Below are positions 1-12,441 of a DNA stretch of 64,000 nucleotides, in pieces; position 1 is the first letter of the stretch, and every line of letters starts with the position of its first letter. The notes under the pieces were generated by a model. It saw nothing but the letters and a program-made list of their open reading frames with translations, made no database searches and was not told where the DNA came from. The stretch lies in NCBI RefSeq assembly GCF_002865645.1, contig NW_020194583.1:1-64000 (forward strand), read 5' to 3'. This DNA is from Hyaloscypha bicolor E (taxonomy: Eukaryota > Ascomycota > Leotiomycetes > Helotiales > Hyaloscyphaceae). A program made the translations under genes and the position numbers.

Positions 1-839
1 AGATTAGTTTATAGTATATTATTTTTCTTTATTTAGACTAACTTTAGTCTATAAAGATTATTTCCTTCTAATTAGCTTTAAATAATATCTAAATAGCTAT
101 AATTCAAATATTACTAAATAAATATATTAGTAGCTTTTATCTAGCTATAAACCTATTTCTTCTAGTAAATAATATTAAGAACAAATTACCTAATATAATC
201 CGGAAACTATAATAATATAATATATAAATTACTATAGACTTTACTAATAATACTACTAAATAATACTATAATATAAAGTATAAGCTAATTATAATAAATA
301 TTAGAGACCTTATTTACCTGAGACTATATAAGAAATATTACTTTCCGGGTTACCCGAATAGAAAACTAATAAAATAATAAACGGGATCTTTTAAAATATT
401 TTACCGGGTTAGAAAATTAGTATATAAATTAGAACTCTTTTAATAATAAAAGATATATCCCGTAATCTCTATTACTTACCTAGAACCTATCCTAAAAGGT
501 AAAGACTTATATAAATAAGAGTTAATTTAAGGAAAAAAACTAATAATGGATATTTAGGATAATAATAAGAACTAGTAAAATTAGGAACTCAAATATATTA
601 TAAATAAAAGAATAGTAAAATATAATAGACAAAACTATATTAAGTACTTAGTAAAATATATAAGATAAGGAAATAAGTATAATAACTAGTAGCTAGTAAA
701 GGTTCTTAGTAATATATTAGAACTAGTAGCAGATTATAAAAAGTAGTTAGGAATAGTTCCTATAAAGAAATATAATTAGCTAGTAAGAAATATTAAATAG
801 TAATTATAGAATAATAACTATTATTACCGAATATATATA
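1..839. other. AT-rich RIP-mutated DNA, no gene
   Basis: This stretch is almost pure A/T with abundant TpA and very few CpA or TpG dinucleotides, as expected after repeat-induced point mutation. Every frame is closed at short intervals. I see no gene and no recognisable element boundary before the LTR that begins at 840. It is probably the body of an older, degraded repeat. Confidence 0.7.
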
Positions 840-971
840 TATTATAATAAGGTAGTTATTATAGTAGTAGTAAAGAGCTTGAATTGAGCTAAAGGCTATC
901 TACCGGGCTAAAAGCACTAGCTATATACTAAGTCACGTATAGTAGTACTATATAACTGGTACTATATAACA
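840..971 (-). repeat. Left (3') LTR of the TRIM-like element
   Basis: This 132-bp copy matches the copy at 1435-1566 across its whole length with scattered transition differences. It ends in ATAACA and is adjoined by the polypurine tract at 975-984. Differences from the other copy are mostly C/T and G/A, consistent with RIP or deamination. Confidence 0.8.
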
Positions 972-1434
972 AGTCCCTCCCTTCAGACTTCAAAAGATGA
1001 CATCCTCGTTGCAATATAGCCATTCTAGGCTACCCAAACAGGAAGTCTACTAGTATAGAGTATCCTTCCCCCCAGGAGCTTATATCTTACCTCCAGGGCC
1101 TTATAAAACAAGCCGTAGTAATATGTATCCCAGAATATGCCCCCTACTTGTATATTGCCTCCCTCTCTATTACACTCCTTATTCGCGCCGTATCCAGTCT
1201 TAATAACCTCCCAATTACAACTACCATATATGCCATATACCCTAATATAGAGGGACACAGCCAAGTAAAGACTTGGGGAAGTGAGGAATCAGACGACTCT
1301 GCCGGCGGGGGTGTGAAGCGTAGCAGGAAGCTCTTTCTGCAGGGGCGAGGGAAATATCGCTTTATTACTATAGTAATTCGTACCGTATCGCTTGCGAGGT
1401 CGATCTCGATTGTAATTATTATATTACTACCATA

Positions 1435-1566
1435 TATTATAATAAGGTAATTATTACAGTAGTAGTAAAGAGCTTGAATTAAGCTAAAGGCTGTCTGTCG
1501 GGCTAAAAGCACTGGCTATATACTAAGTCACGTGCAGTAGTACTACGTAACTAGTACCACGTAATA
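1435..1566 (-). repeat. Right (5') LTR of the TRIM-like element
   Basis: This 132-bp partner of the 840-971 repeat keeps more of the ancestral C and G residues, for example CACGTGCAGTAGTACTACG where the left copy has CACGTATAGTAGTACTATA. It is bounded on the right by the target duplication ATATA. Confidence 0.8.
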
Positions 1567-2957
1567 ATATATAAGAAGTATTATTATATTTCTATAGCTA
1601 TATACTAATATAAACTAGGATATTTGTTTTCCTTATAATTAAAAAAGTATTTCCTTAATACTAAATAGTATAGAATATATATAGCTATAGTAATTACTAT
1701 AATTATTATATTACTATATAGAAAAATACTATATAACTTACTATTACTACTATTATAATATTTCCTATACTAACTAAAAGCATTCCGTTATTATAACTAG
1801 TATATTACTAAGTATATAAAAAGCTAAAAAAGAATAATACTTCTACTAATAAGGACTTCAAGAACTTCTTTAATATTATTAGTAATCCCGAAAACTATTT
1901 AAAAATTCAGATATTATTAAATAAGTACCTAAAAGAATAAAATACTTTTATAATATATATTAAGAAGATATATAAATCCGTTCTCAAGGCAGCCGAGCTA
2001 GTATATAATAAAAAAGATAATAATAATAATAATATTCTTATTCTAGTTAAATACTATTCTAGTAAACTACCTAAAAAAGTTTATAAATAAAAGCTATACT
2101 TTATTTCTCCCGAGAATTCCGAGAAAAACAAGTATAATAATATAGATAAGAATACTAATAATAAAAACCCCAGAAAAAAGTATAAGATTAATATTTCTAC
2201 TAATAATAACTAAGATATTCCTATAGTTATATTACTAAAAATCCCGAAAACTACTCCTAAAATAAAGAAACCAAGCCTAATAGAAATAGTTATATATTAT
2301 AAAGAAGTAATCCGAGCTAGTATAAATATAACTTTCTTTATAACTATATTATTTAATAATATAAAGCTATTAGTCGAGATTATCTAAGGAAAATATAATT
2401 TAAAGAAAAGTAATATTAGTAATATTACTATAAGAGTTAAAAAGGCTTATTAGTTAGATATTATTAATTATATAATAAGAGTCTTTTATAGTAATAATAT
2501 TAAAGTTCTTCTAATCTATAATTACCTATTACTTACCCTTAATAATACTAAGATAAAGGAAATTCGAAAGTAGTTCTTAATATAAATAGGCGAGAAATAT
2601 TCCTAAATCCAGTCCGATTTAACTAGCTTTAAAAACTATATTAGCCTTTAATATACGGTATTAGAGGCCGGTAATAATATATTTATACTATTACTAAAGG
2701 CAAAGAAGACTAAGAAGAAGGTATTTATAAAGAAGACTATAAAGAATAAGACTACTAAACTTGTTTAAAAATAATAATTTAAAGTTCTACCGGGATAGGC
2801 CTGCCTTAGTAATAAGAGATTTAAGAATAAGAATAGAAAGAAAAAGAACTAGCCTACGGGCTATATCCTTAGTAATAATAGTCTATTTGAGAAGAAGTCG
2901 GCGGATAAAAAATAAAGTAGTAAAAAATAGAAAAGAACGAATTTTATAATATAATAT
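1567..2957 (+). pseudogene. RIP-degraded coding remnant, probably of a repeat
   Basis: Between about 1,850 and 2,950 the plus strand carries protein-like stretches interrupted by TAA/TAG, rich in Lys, Glu, Ile and Asn, with the longest open piece at 2761-2949. The pattern fits a former transposon open reading frame in which CAA, CAG and TGG codons have become stops by RIP. I could not assign it to a family: no reverse transcriptase, integrase or transposase motif survives that I can recognise. Confidence 0.4.
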
Positions 2958-2962
2958 TTTGC

Positions 2963-3027
2963 TTTTATTTTTTATTTTTTATTTTTTATTTTTTATTTTT
3001 TATTTTTTATTTTTTTTATTTTTTTTA
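2963..3027. repeat. (ATTTTTT)n microsatellite
   Basis: A run of about nine copies of a 7-bp ATTTTTT unit, with an extra T in the last copies. It is a simple-sequence repeat without coding content. Confidence 0.9.
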
Positions 3028-3706
3028 TACCTATATATAATTATTCTTTTTATAGTAAAGTATACTATAATAAGGACGTTATTAATTTCTTTTTTATAAT
3101 AGGTATTTATTACGTTATTTAATATAGCTAGCTAATATAATTACCTTTATAATTAGTTCCTGCCTATAAAAGCTATTAATTAATTAACTTCTATATATAT
3201 TAACGTTTTATTATAATATAAATAAACCTTATATAGTATAGTTAAAGAGGAAAGAAGGTTTTTTCGAAGATATAATAAGCTAAATTTATATTTTATATAT
3301 ACTTATACTAAAATATAATTACTTATTTATTTATAAAGCTTCAAATATTACTAGGAATTAAGCTTTTATATATAGGCTAATTATAAGCCATATATAAGCT
3401 AAAAATATACTAGTTTATATACTACTTCTTTTTTTTAAATCTAGACTTAAATCTAAATTTAGATTTAAATTTAGAATTATATTTAGAATTATATTTAGAA
3501 TTAAATCTTAAATTATATTTTAATCTAGAATTGAATTTTAATTTTAGAATTAAATTTTAATCTAAAATTATATTTAAAATAATATTTTAATCTTAAATTA
3601 TATTTATATTTTAGAATTATATTTTAATTTATAATTAATTTATAATTCTAAAATTAAAATATAATTCTAGATTAAAATATAATTCTAGATTAAAATATAA
3701 TTCTAG
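3028..3706. other. AT-rich DNA with degenerate ATTTAGAATTAAAT-like repeats
   Basis: From about 3,430 the sequence consists of short degenerate units resembling ATTATATTTAGAATTAAATTT and ATTAAAATATAATTCTAG. The same type of sequence resumes at 10,073, so this repeat tract was split by the insertion of the copia-like element. No gene is visible. Confidence 0.6.
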
Positions 3707-3991
3707 TATTAGTTTACTAATAATATATAGTACTATTATATGGGCATAAAAATACTAGTTATATTAATTAGTAAAGTTATTATTTTTCAGAAATAGAAAT
3801 TATAGTATTATAGTATTAATATGTGATCCCTAAATCTGCTAAGCCTAAAAGGGTCTAGTCTACTAGTTGAGTTACTAATAGAATACAAGGTTATATAACT
3901 ATATCCCGTATTTTATATCCTATTATTTATATCCCGTATCCCGTATCCCGTAACTATATATATAACTCCTAAAGAAATAGCTATACTAATA
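3707..3991 (-). repeat. Left (3') LTR of the copia-type element
   Basis: This 285-bp repeat pairs with 9774-10072. It contains a short internal tandem of ATCCCGT units near 3,900-3,955. A copy-number or spacing difference in this tract explains the 14-bp length difference between the LTRs. Confidence 0.85.
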
Positions 3992-6900
3992 CTAGAAACT
4001 TTCTAAAAACGCGAAAAATAATATCTTTTTTTTAATTGCATATAAATTCCCTAATCCGGCCTAGTACTAGATTTCTCAAATATTCTATATATCTATATTA
4101 CTTTTAAGATTTTAGTTATATACTAAAGGCTATGGCCTTTTATATATAATTTCTCCTCTTATAATATTTTTTTATTTTATATATTTATTTCTTATCCTAT
4201 TTATATTTAACCTATTTCTCTATATCTAATTATATAGTATTTATATTAATTAGGTACTTAAGGGTATTTATTAGCTTTAATTTCATTATGAAATTAGTAG
4301 GATTTAATTCTCTCTTAATTTATTTAACTTCTATAATCTCTCGTTATTTATATACCTAATAAAAATATATTATATTAATTATTAGATGCTTTTCTCGAGT
4401 AATTCCTAATTTAATAAGGTATTTATATAATGACTTCGAATTTATATAGACTACTAGTAATAGTTCTATTTCTAGTATTTTATTAATTATAGATTTGACT
4501 AAAGTACTTATATTAAAGCCATAAGCCATATTATAGAGTTCTAAAGCTAAAATACTTCTAGTAACTCTTTTATATTTAGTAAAGAACTAGTAAATAATAT
4601 TAGTATATCTAGTTCCGTTTATTAGAACTAGAATATATCTAATTTAAGAGAAGAGATCTTTATTATTTATAAATAAAGTATCTATAAAAATAATTAAATA
4701 TAAGAACTTCTTTACTAGCTTTATAAATCTTAGTTCTCTAGTAATATTCTTAATTTATTATTAAATATATTTATTAAGTGCCTTTATATTAGTTTTCGAG
4801 AGTTTAATAACTTAAGTAATAATTAATAAGTTATATAAAGCTTCTAGTTAATAGACTAATATAATATATATTTCTCTAGTATATTAGGTAATATATTAGT
4901 TCTTAATAGAGAGATCTTAATAAATAGTACTTTTATTACTTATAGTAATAATATTTTTTATAGAAATAGTTCAGAGGTTTTTATACTAGTATTTCTATAT
5001 AAGAATAATTCTAGTAATATTTATATAAATAATACTTTTATTAAACTTGAGATTATAATTAATAGTAAGGTATTTATATTTCTTAGCTAAGAATTTAGTC
5101 TTATAAAGCTTTAGTTATTCTGCCTTTATATAATTATTAGTTCTAATAAATAGGATATTATTAATTTAAAAGCTAATAATTCCGAAGAATTATTTACTAT
5201 AAAGAAGACAAGAATTATAAGTTAACTATTTTATAGAAAGCTCGTTAATATAGTAGGAATAATAAGTTTTAAACTAATAGTTTCTAGCTTCTAGTATATT
5301 ATATAGTAGTTTTATAACCTTTAGAACCGAATTATTATTTAAATTTAGCTCTCTAGTAAGCTTATAAGATAGGTTAATATAGAAATTATAATTAAGTAAG
5401 GTTATTAATTAGATATAAGCTTGCGAGATATTATATAAATATAGTTCCGTAATATCTATTATTATAGTAGTAATACTAAGGATAATTCTCTGGCTAATAT
5501 ATTAAATAGTAAGTAATTATATTAATATTATATATTTCTTACTATTATTATAAGTCTAGATAACTAGTCTCGACTTTTTAAACTCTCTTTCTATATTCTT
5601 ATTCTTAATCTTATTAATAACCCGGGAATTAAAGATATATATTTTCTTTAGTATCTGAGATCTAGAAATAACCTCAAATATATTTTTTTCTAAAAGGCTA
5701 GTAACTTTAACTTAATAGAAGTTCTTATATAGGTTATTATTCTATAGAAATACTATAATATCCGGGTTCTTATAAAGGCGTCTTTTATTATACTTTAGTA
5801 AAATAGCGGAAATAGTAAATGAAATTATACCTGTATTACTTTTAGCCTTATTATAAAGTTCGGGAATAGGTTCAGATTTGGGGCTATTAGTAATAACTTT
5901 AATATTTCTTATATAAAAGGGCTTTATAAAGATTAAGCAAAAAGTAGTATTACTATATAATAGAGCTAGTATATAGTTCTCCCCGTTAATAGCTACTAGC
6001 TTATATAGCCTATTCTAATTACTAGATTAATTAGTATTTCCTTTATATTATATAAGAATATTCGAATTTAAGAAAAGTTTATAAATATTAGTAGTACTAG
6101 AACTATTTCGGATATTTAGGGCATTTGTAATCTAATATCTAGCTTAAAGCTTCTGAATTTCTACTATTGCCTTCTTAAGTACTACTAATTACTATAATAT
6201 AATTAGTAATAAGGTATTATATTTAGTTATTTAAGGTAAAGTACTATAAACTAAAAAAGTCAAAATAATACTATTAAGTCTAGCGGAATTATTAATGGCC
6301 TTAAAAGCTATTTGAAATATAGTATTCTTATTAATTCTATTAATTTCGGTTATAATAATAAGATAAGTATATTAAATTAGGTTATAGTAATATTTTATAA
6401 TTCCGATAAAATTATAAGCTTTTACGGGAATAATTTTAACCTTAGTTCCTATAGTATTTATAAGCTAAATAAACTTCTTATTAGTAAATTGCTTTCTGGT
6501 ATTTACTATAATCTAATTAGGAGAGCCTAAATAGGTATTAATCTAATATTACTTTAGGATATCTCAAGTATATAATATACTAATATTTTAAAGCTATTAG
6601 CCGGCTTAATATTAAGTACCTTTATTAATAATATAAAGTATAGGCTTATTAGAAATATAGAAAATATTAATAATAATAAAGTAATTAAAGCTAATATTAT
6701 TTCTTAGATTAAACTTGAATTATTTTAGTAATTATCTAAATTTCTGGTATTATTTATAATACTTTATAAAATATTTAAGGGCTTTTATATTAATATTATA
6801 GCCTACTTATTCTAGTATATTTCGGAACTTACTAATAAATAAATAACTAAAATAGTAATATAGATATTATAATTCGATTTTTATAAGAAAGCAAGAATTA

Positions 6901-9773
6901 TAAATAAAGAATTCGGAAATAAAGCTTTATAAAATAATATTTTAAAGTAGAAAAAAGTATCTAAAACATTATATTATAGATATAAAGCATTTATTAGAAG
7001 TAATAAGATAATTAATAAGATTATTAAAGTAAATCTCTAGCTTATTTATATTAGCTAAGCTAAATAGAAATAAAGTTTTTATAAATATAATATGGAATTA
7101 TACTTGCCTAATTAGTATTCTTATTATTATAGATCTAATAAAAAATATAGATCTAATACTAAACTAGATATTAACTTAACTTTTAGTAATTTTATTAAGT
7201 TAGATACTATTATTAGTCTGTTATAAAGCTTGGAATTAGTTAGAATTAGTAATTAGGAATCTAGAGGCTTTAATATTAATTATAACTTTATAAAAGTAAT
7301 AAGTATTATATCTTAATATATTATTAATTATAAATATTTAGGCATTTTCTATTTATTTAATAGGCTCTAAGATATGGTTTTTGCCTATTATCTAATATAT
7401 AAGAGAAAGGGATATAAGGTTATTTATAAGAGTATTAGTTATGGGAATAGTAGGAGCGGGGGCTATAGAAGTAGCTAGGAAGCTCTTAATAAAAGTAAAA
7501 TAAAAATTAGAATAATATTTCTTTTTTTTATCTATTTTTGCTAGTAAGGCTTTAAAAGCATTACCTACTAGTTTATTCTTATTATTTTTATTATCCTCTT
7601 CTTCTTTAAATTCGGTAATATACTATATATAAGTATTACTAAAGTATTTATTAAAGTTATAGATATTTCGGGATCTAAATTAGTAAATATTTCTATTCTT
7701 GAATTAAGCTTTCTTAGCCTCTTATTTCTCTAGTATATATTTCTATAAGTAGTATTTGGGTCTTTTATATATAAAACATAACTTTGGGGCATAATTATTA
7801 TAATTACGGGATTTAGAATAATTATTACAGGTTCCGAAATTACAGTAAGATCCGTATTAATAATTTCCGAATAGGTAATAGTTTAAAGAGTTTTAGAAAT
7901 AGTATTATTAATTAGTAAAGAGAATCTTGATATTAATCTATTATTCTTTCTTATAAGTAGTAATAGATAATTAGAGCTTATTAATAAGTTAGCCGAGATT
8001 AGGAAAAAGATCCGAGACTATATATTAATATACTAGTATATCTTAATAAGAAGTAATAATCTTATTATATAGGAATTCGGTATTTTATAGGGCAAGTACT
8101 AGTTTATATTATAGTTTATATAGGTTATTAATTAGTAACTAGACGAGTTCAAATATTATCTTTTTAGGATATTAAGCTATTATAATTACTATTATAGTAG
8201 TATTTTACTTATCTAAGTTTTAATATTAGAAATTAGGGCCCTTAAAGAAGCTATAAATATTTATATAGGCCTTTTTATATATATATTAAGAGAGCTAGTT
8301 ATTATAAAAGTAATCTTATACTAGTTCTTTTAATATAGTAAGGAAAGCTTTTATTAATACTTCTTATAAAAGCTCTATATATTAGTAGATATTAAGAAAG
8401 ATAATAAGTTTTTAATTAAAACTACTATTAGTTCTATTATATTTCTGTATTTTAGTATATATCTTTATTATTTCTCTAATTAGCTTTATAATAAGAGGGC
8501 TAGCTAAAGGGCTATTTAGAAATAGTAAAAATAATAAGAAATTATTAGTTTTAGCTTTTTATAGTTCGGTACTAGTAAGAGTAATTATAAATAATAAAGA
8601 AATAGCGAGTAATAAAGAAATATAAGTAATAATTGGTTTAGTATATTAATTTCTTATAATACTATTATTTAGGGATATATATAATAAGGTAATAGGGCCT
8701 GTTTTAAAGTCTTATCTAGTAGTAATAATATTATTAGTAATCTAGATATATTATTTTTCTTTCTAAATAGTATTAACTAAGAACTATATAATAGTAAAGT
8801 AACTATAATTATATTTAATATAAATACTATTATATTATAAAATAGCTTGTAATTAATATAGTATATAGTAATTTAGTTAATTAAATATCTCGAGATTAAA
8901 GTTATTAAAATTCTTCTTAAATAATTCCCAGAAGTCCTTATTAATTAACTTCTTTATTTTATACTAGAATAATCTAGTATTAAGGTAATCTAGGATTTCC
9001 TTATAGTTGAAGCTAGCCAGGTTAATACTATTCTTCTATTTCTTTATCTGCTTATATTTATTTCAAAGATTTACTATTCCGAACCCTTAGGACTAAGTCT
9101 TTCTCGGTATATATATATGATTTATAATAAGAGGGGTTTAAGAATAAGATAGTTTATAATAGGATTTAGTAATAAAGATATCTAGATACCTGGTTTAGAT
9201 ATTAGATATCTAGTTTAGATACCTAATTAAGATACTAGATACCTGGTTTAGATATCTAATTAAAATACCAGATATCTCAGATATCTAGGAATATTATAAA
9301 TATTAAAGTAAATATTTCGCTTTTAAATATTTCATCTATAATAATAAATTTAGGAAGTAAAATATTATAATTCCGGGAAAGTCTAAAGCTTAAAGAACTT
9401 AATTTAATAGTAAAATCGAAGTAGTAGTTAAAAAGCTTAAAAGACATATATAAGATATATATTTCGGAAAAAGGGTTCTATAAATATAGGTATTATATAA
9501 GTAGAAAAGATAGTTTCTAAGAAAGTAATCTTAGGGCTAAAAGAAGTTAGTTTTAAAAAATAATAGAAGTTAAATAAATAGATAATTAAAAGGCTAATTA
9601 CTTATTAATTAGTAAGAACTAGAGTTTTCTCCCTTAGGCTATCGGATACTTTTTTATAGAATTAATAGGTAATTCCCTTCTTTAATATAATTAGATTAAT
9701 ATTACTAAGGGCTACTAGATACCTCTTTTAGTATAATTATTCTATCTCTAATCTATAAGTACTAACTAATTAG

Positions 9774-10072
9774 TATTAGTTTACTAGTAATATATAGTAT
9801 TATTATATAAGTATAGAAATACTAGTTATATTAATTAGTAAAGTTATTATTTTTTAGAAGTAGGAATTATAGTATTATAGTATTAATATATAATTCCTAA
9901 ATTTACTAAGCCTAAAGAAATCTAGTTTACTAGTCGAGTTACTAATAAGATATAAGATTATATAACTATATCTTATATTTCATATTCTATTACCTATATC
10001 CTATTATCTATATCTCGTATCCCGTATCCTATAACTATATATATAACTCCCAAAGAAATAGCTATATTAATA
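9774..10072 (-). repeat. Right (5') LTR of the copia-type element
   Basis: This 299-bp partner of the 3707-3991 repeat differs from it almost only by C/T and G/A transitions plus the length change in the ATCCCGT-rich tract. It is followed by the target duplication TCTAG at 10073-10077. Confidence 0.85.
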
Positions 10073-10149
10073 TCTAGATTAAAAAATAATTCTAAATTAA
10101 AATATAATTTGAGATTTAATTATAAATATAATTCTAAATATAATTCTAA

Positions 10150-10222
10150 AATATAAATATAAATATAAATATAAATATAAATATAAATATAAATATAAAT
10201 ATAAATATAAATATAAATATAA
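10150..10222. repeat. (AAATAT)n hexanucleotide microsatellite
   Basis: About twelve nearly perfect copies of AAATAT in tandem. Confidence 0.9.
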
Positions 10223-10703
10223 TTTAAGATTAAAATAGAATTTCAGATCTAACTTTAAATATAAATTTAGAATTAAATATATATATAATATTTTATAAAA
10301 GTTTATTTTTTTAATATTTTAAATTTAAAACTTAAAAAATATTATAAAAATACTTTTCTAAAAATTAAAAAAAGAAATTAATTTTATTATAAAAAAGCTT
10401 TTATATAAGCTATAATTTATTTATTATTTATTAAATTAATATAATTTTAATTATTAATTAATAAATTTCTTTTAAAAAAATCCTTTAAATTTATTATATA
10501 TTATATTTAGAAAATTATAATAATAATATAAATAATATAAATATATTTAAAAAATTTAAAAAAATTTAAAATTAAAGTATAATAAAAGAAAAACTTTAGT
10601 TTTTATTTATCTATATTATAATAAATAATTTTAATAATTATAAATATAAAATAAATAAAATAGACTAATAATTTTATATTTATATTTATATTTATTTTAT
10701 TTC

Positions 10704-10983
<280 letters not shown>

Positions 10984-11161
10984 TTATTTATATATAAATA
11001 TCTTTACTTAATTACGAAAAGTTATATAAATATATTCGTTTATTTCTTTAGTTTAATTAAAAATTAAGTAATAAGACCTAAGCTTTAAGACTTATTTCTT
11101 ATAATTTCCTGAATTTTTCTTTCTTTTAAAAAACACTTCTAAAGCTATTTAAATAGATTAG

Positions 11162-11366
11162 TATAATAGCGGGATTAATATAATAGTTAAAGGTTCAAAG
11201 TTTAAAGAATTTCATATATTAGAAAATACTAAGCTATAGAATAAAGTAGGGAGAATGCCTTAACCTTTAGTATTATTCCGTTCAAGTAATTCCGGCTTAG
11301 CTTTATTTTATACCTATTTCCGATATCCTGTCCTTAGTAAATCATGCCCTTATACTAGCTATTATA
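11162..11366 (-). repeat. Left (3') LTR of the gypsy-type element
   Basis: A 205-bp direct repeat pairing with 18732-18936 and ending ATTATA. Differences between copies are overwhelmingly transitions, consistent with independent RIP of the two copies. Confidence 0.85.
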
Positions 11367-12120
11367 TTACTTCTTTCTTAAAGAGAAGTCTAGATGCCCT
11401 TATTTAGGGAATTATTTAGCTATAGTATAGAAAAGAAAAAAGAGGAAATAATAGCTATTAATTCTATTTTATCTAATTCCTATAGCTTATTTATAATTAA
11501 AATATAGTCTTGACTTTACTAGAATAACCTAGTTCCTAGTATGTTCCGGCTAGTTCTTAGTATCTATTACTCGTATTATACCTATACTTATATTAATAAT
11601 ATAGTCTGGGAGTACTATATAGGCTATAGCTAATATTAGAACTATTATTATTAGGCAGTTTTTAAATAGAGATAATAGATTAAGTCTATCTATTAATATA
11701 GGCTTTGGTATAGTAGCTTACTTACTTTTCTTTTTAGTTAGGGTAGTAATATTTGGCTTAATTATATTATTTCTAAGCTATTTAATTAACTTCTGGGCCT
11801 TCTCGAGCTTAATATATATATTCTTAAGTTATTTCTCTATAATAGAGACTTGTATATTAAGGGCAGCTACTTGAGCTAATTTATTATTAAATTCCCGGGC
11901 CTTAAGTTATATGATTTTAGTCTTATAAAAGCTTCTAAGAAGTTTTTCGATTTCCTAAACGGCGTTATATACTAATTCATTAATATTTATAAGGTATTAT
12001 TTTTTTTAATTTGGTCTTTAGAATTATTTACTAGCTCTTAATTTCAGACTAGTACTTTATATAATAATTACTACTTAATACCGTATATTTTCTAGTTATA
12101 ATAGATATCTTAATACTAGT

Positions 12121-12441
12121 TTAGCTACCTTTATTATAGTTAGAGTTTTCTTTATTACTAGAAATCTTTCTGTTCTTAGTCTTTTTATTATCGGAATTCT
12201 TACTATTATTTAATGCCTTATACTTCTTAAATAAACTAACTTTATTCTTTTTAATTTTCTTGGTATTTGGTTCTATAAAGTTAATAAGGAAGTTCTTATT
12301 AGTATTATCTATTTCGCTCATTAGACTATTAGACTTATTATTACTAGTAACTAAAACCTTTATTTTATTATTTTTAGAAGGTTTTACTAAGATATCCTCT
12401 ATAGTAATCTCGGGTATATTCTTAAGAGTAATATAGGCCAT
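12121..12441 (-). pseudogene. Residual open frame in the 3' part of the gypsy-type element
   Basis: A 106-codon frame begins MAYITLKNIPEITIEDI and is rich in Asn, Lys and Ser, as expected if Asp/Glu/Gly-rich sequence had drifted through G-to-A changes. It sits downstream of the pol region and upstream of the 3' LTR, so it may be the start of an additional element-encoded ORF rather than a host gene. No domain is recognisable. Survival of 106 codons in such AT-rich DNA may be chance combined with a stop-poor original composition. Confidence 0.35.

Larger units (their letters stand above)
840..1566 (-). mobile_element. TRIM-like non-autonomous LTR retroelement
   Basis: Two 132-bp direct repeats (840-971 and 1435-1566) flank 463 bp of internal DNA. 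The LTR ends are inverted (TATTAT...ATAACA/GTAATA, readable as TGTTAT...ATAACA with a TpG to TpA change), and ATATA is duplicated on both sides (835-839 and 1567-1571). On the minus strand the right LTR is followed after two bases by TGGTAGTAATA, a plausible primer-binding site starting with the usual TGG. A purine tract GAAGGGAGGG (975-984 on the complement) ends just before the left LTR. This order makes the element minus-oriented. The interior is much richer in G+C than its surroundings and has no convincing coding frame. The size and lack of coding capacity fit terminal-repeat retrotransposons in miniature (TRIM); mobilisation by another element is inference. Confidence 0.8.
3707..10072 (-). 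mobile_element. RIP-inactivated Ty1/copia-type LTR retrotransposon
   Basis: The element is bounded by LTRs at 3707-3991 and 9774-10072, with the duplicated target TCTAG at 3702-3706 and 10073-10077. LTR ends are TATTAGT...ACTAATA (TGTTAGT...ACTAACA before RIP). On the minus strand, near 5,560-5,790, a disrupted translation contains LLEKNIFEVI followed by IFNSRVINKIKN, then KSRLV, which is the entry to the reverse transcriptase domain in fungal copia polyproteins. Further downstream, near 4,500-4,700, relics of the copia RNase H segment can be read (a FxDxxFxNNKDLS-like run, then NIIYYSS). The order with RNase H at the left end fixes the orientation. Stops occur throughout, so the copy cannot encode its own proteins. 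Confidence 0.85.

Noticed and set aside
1025..1512. Frames of 79-122 codons inside the TRIM-like element
   Set aside because: They overlap on opposite strands, run into the LTR and have no family resemblance, consistent with non-coding interior of a miniature element.
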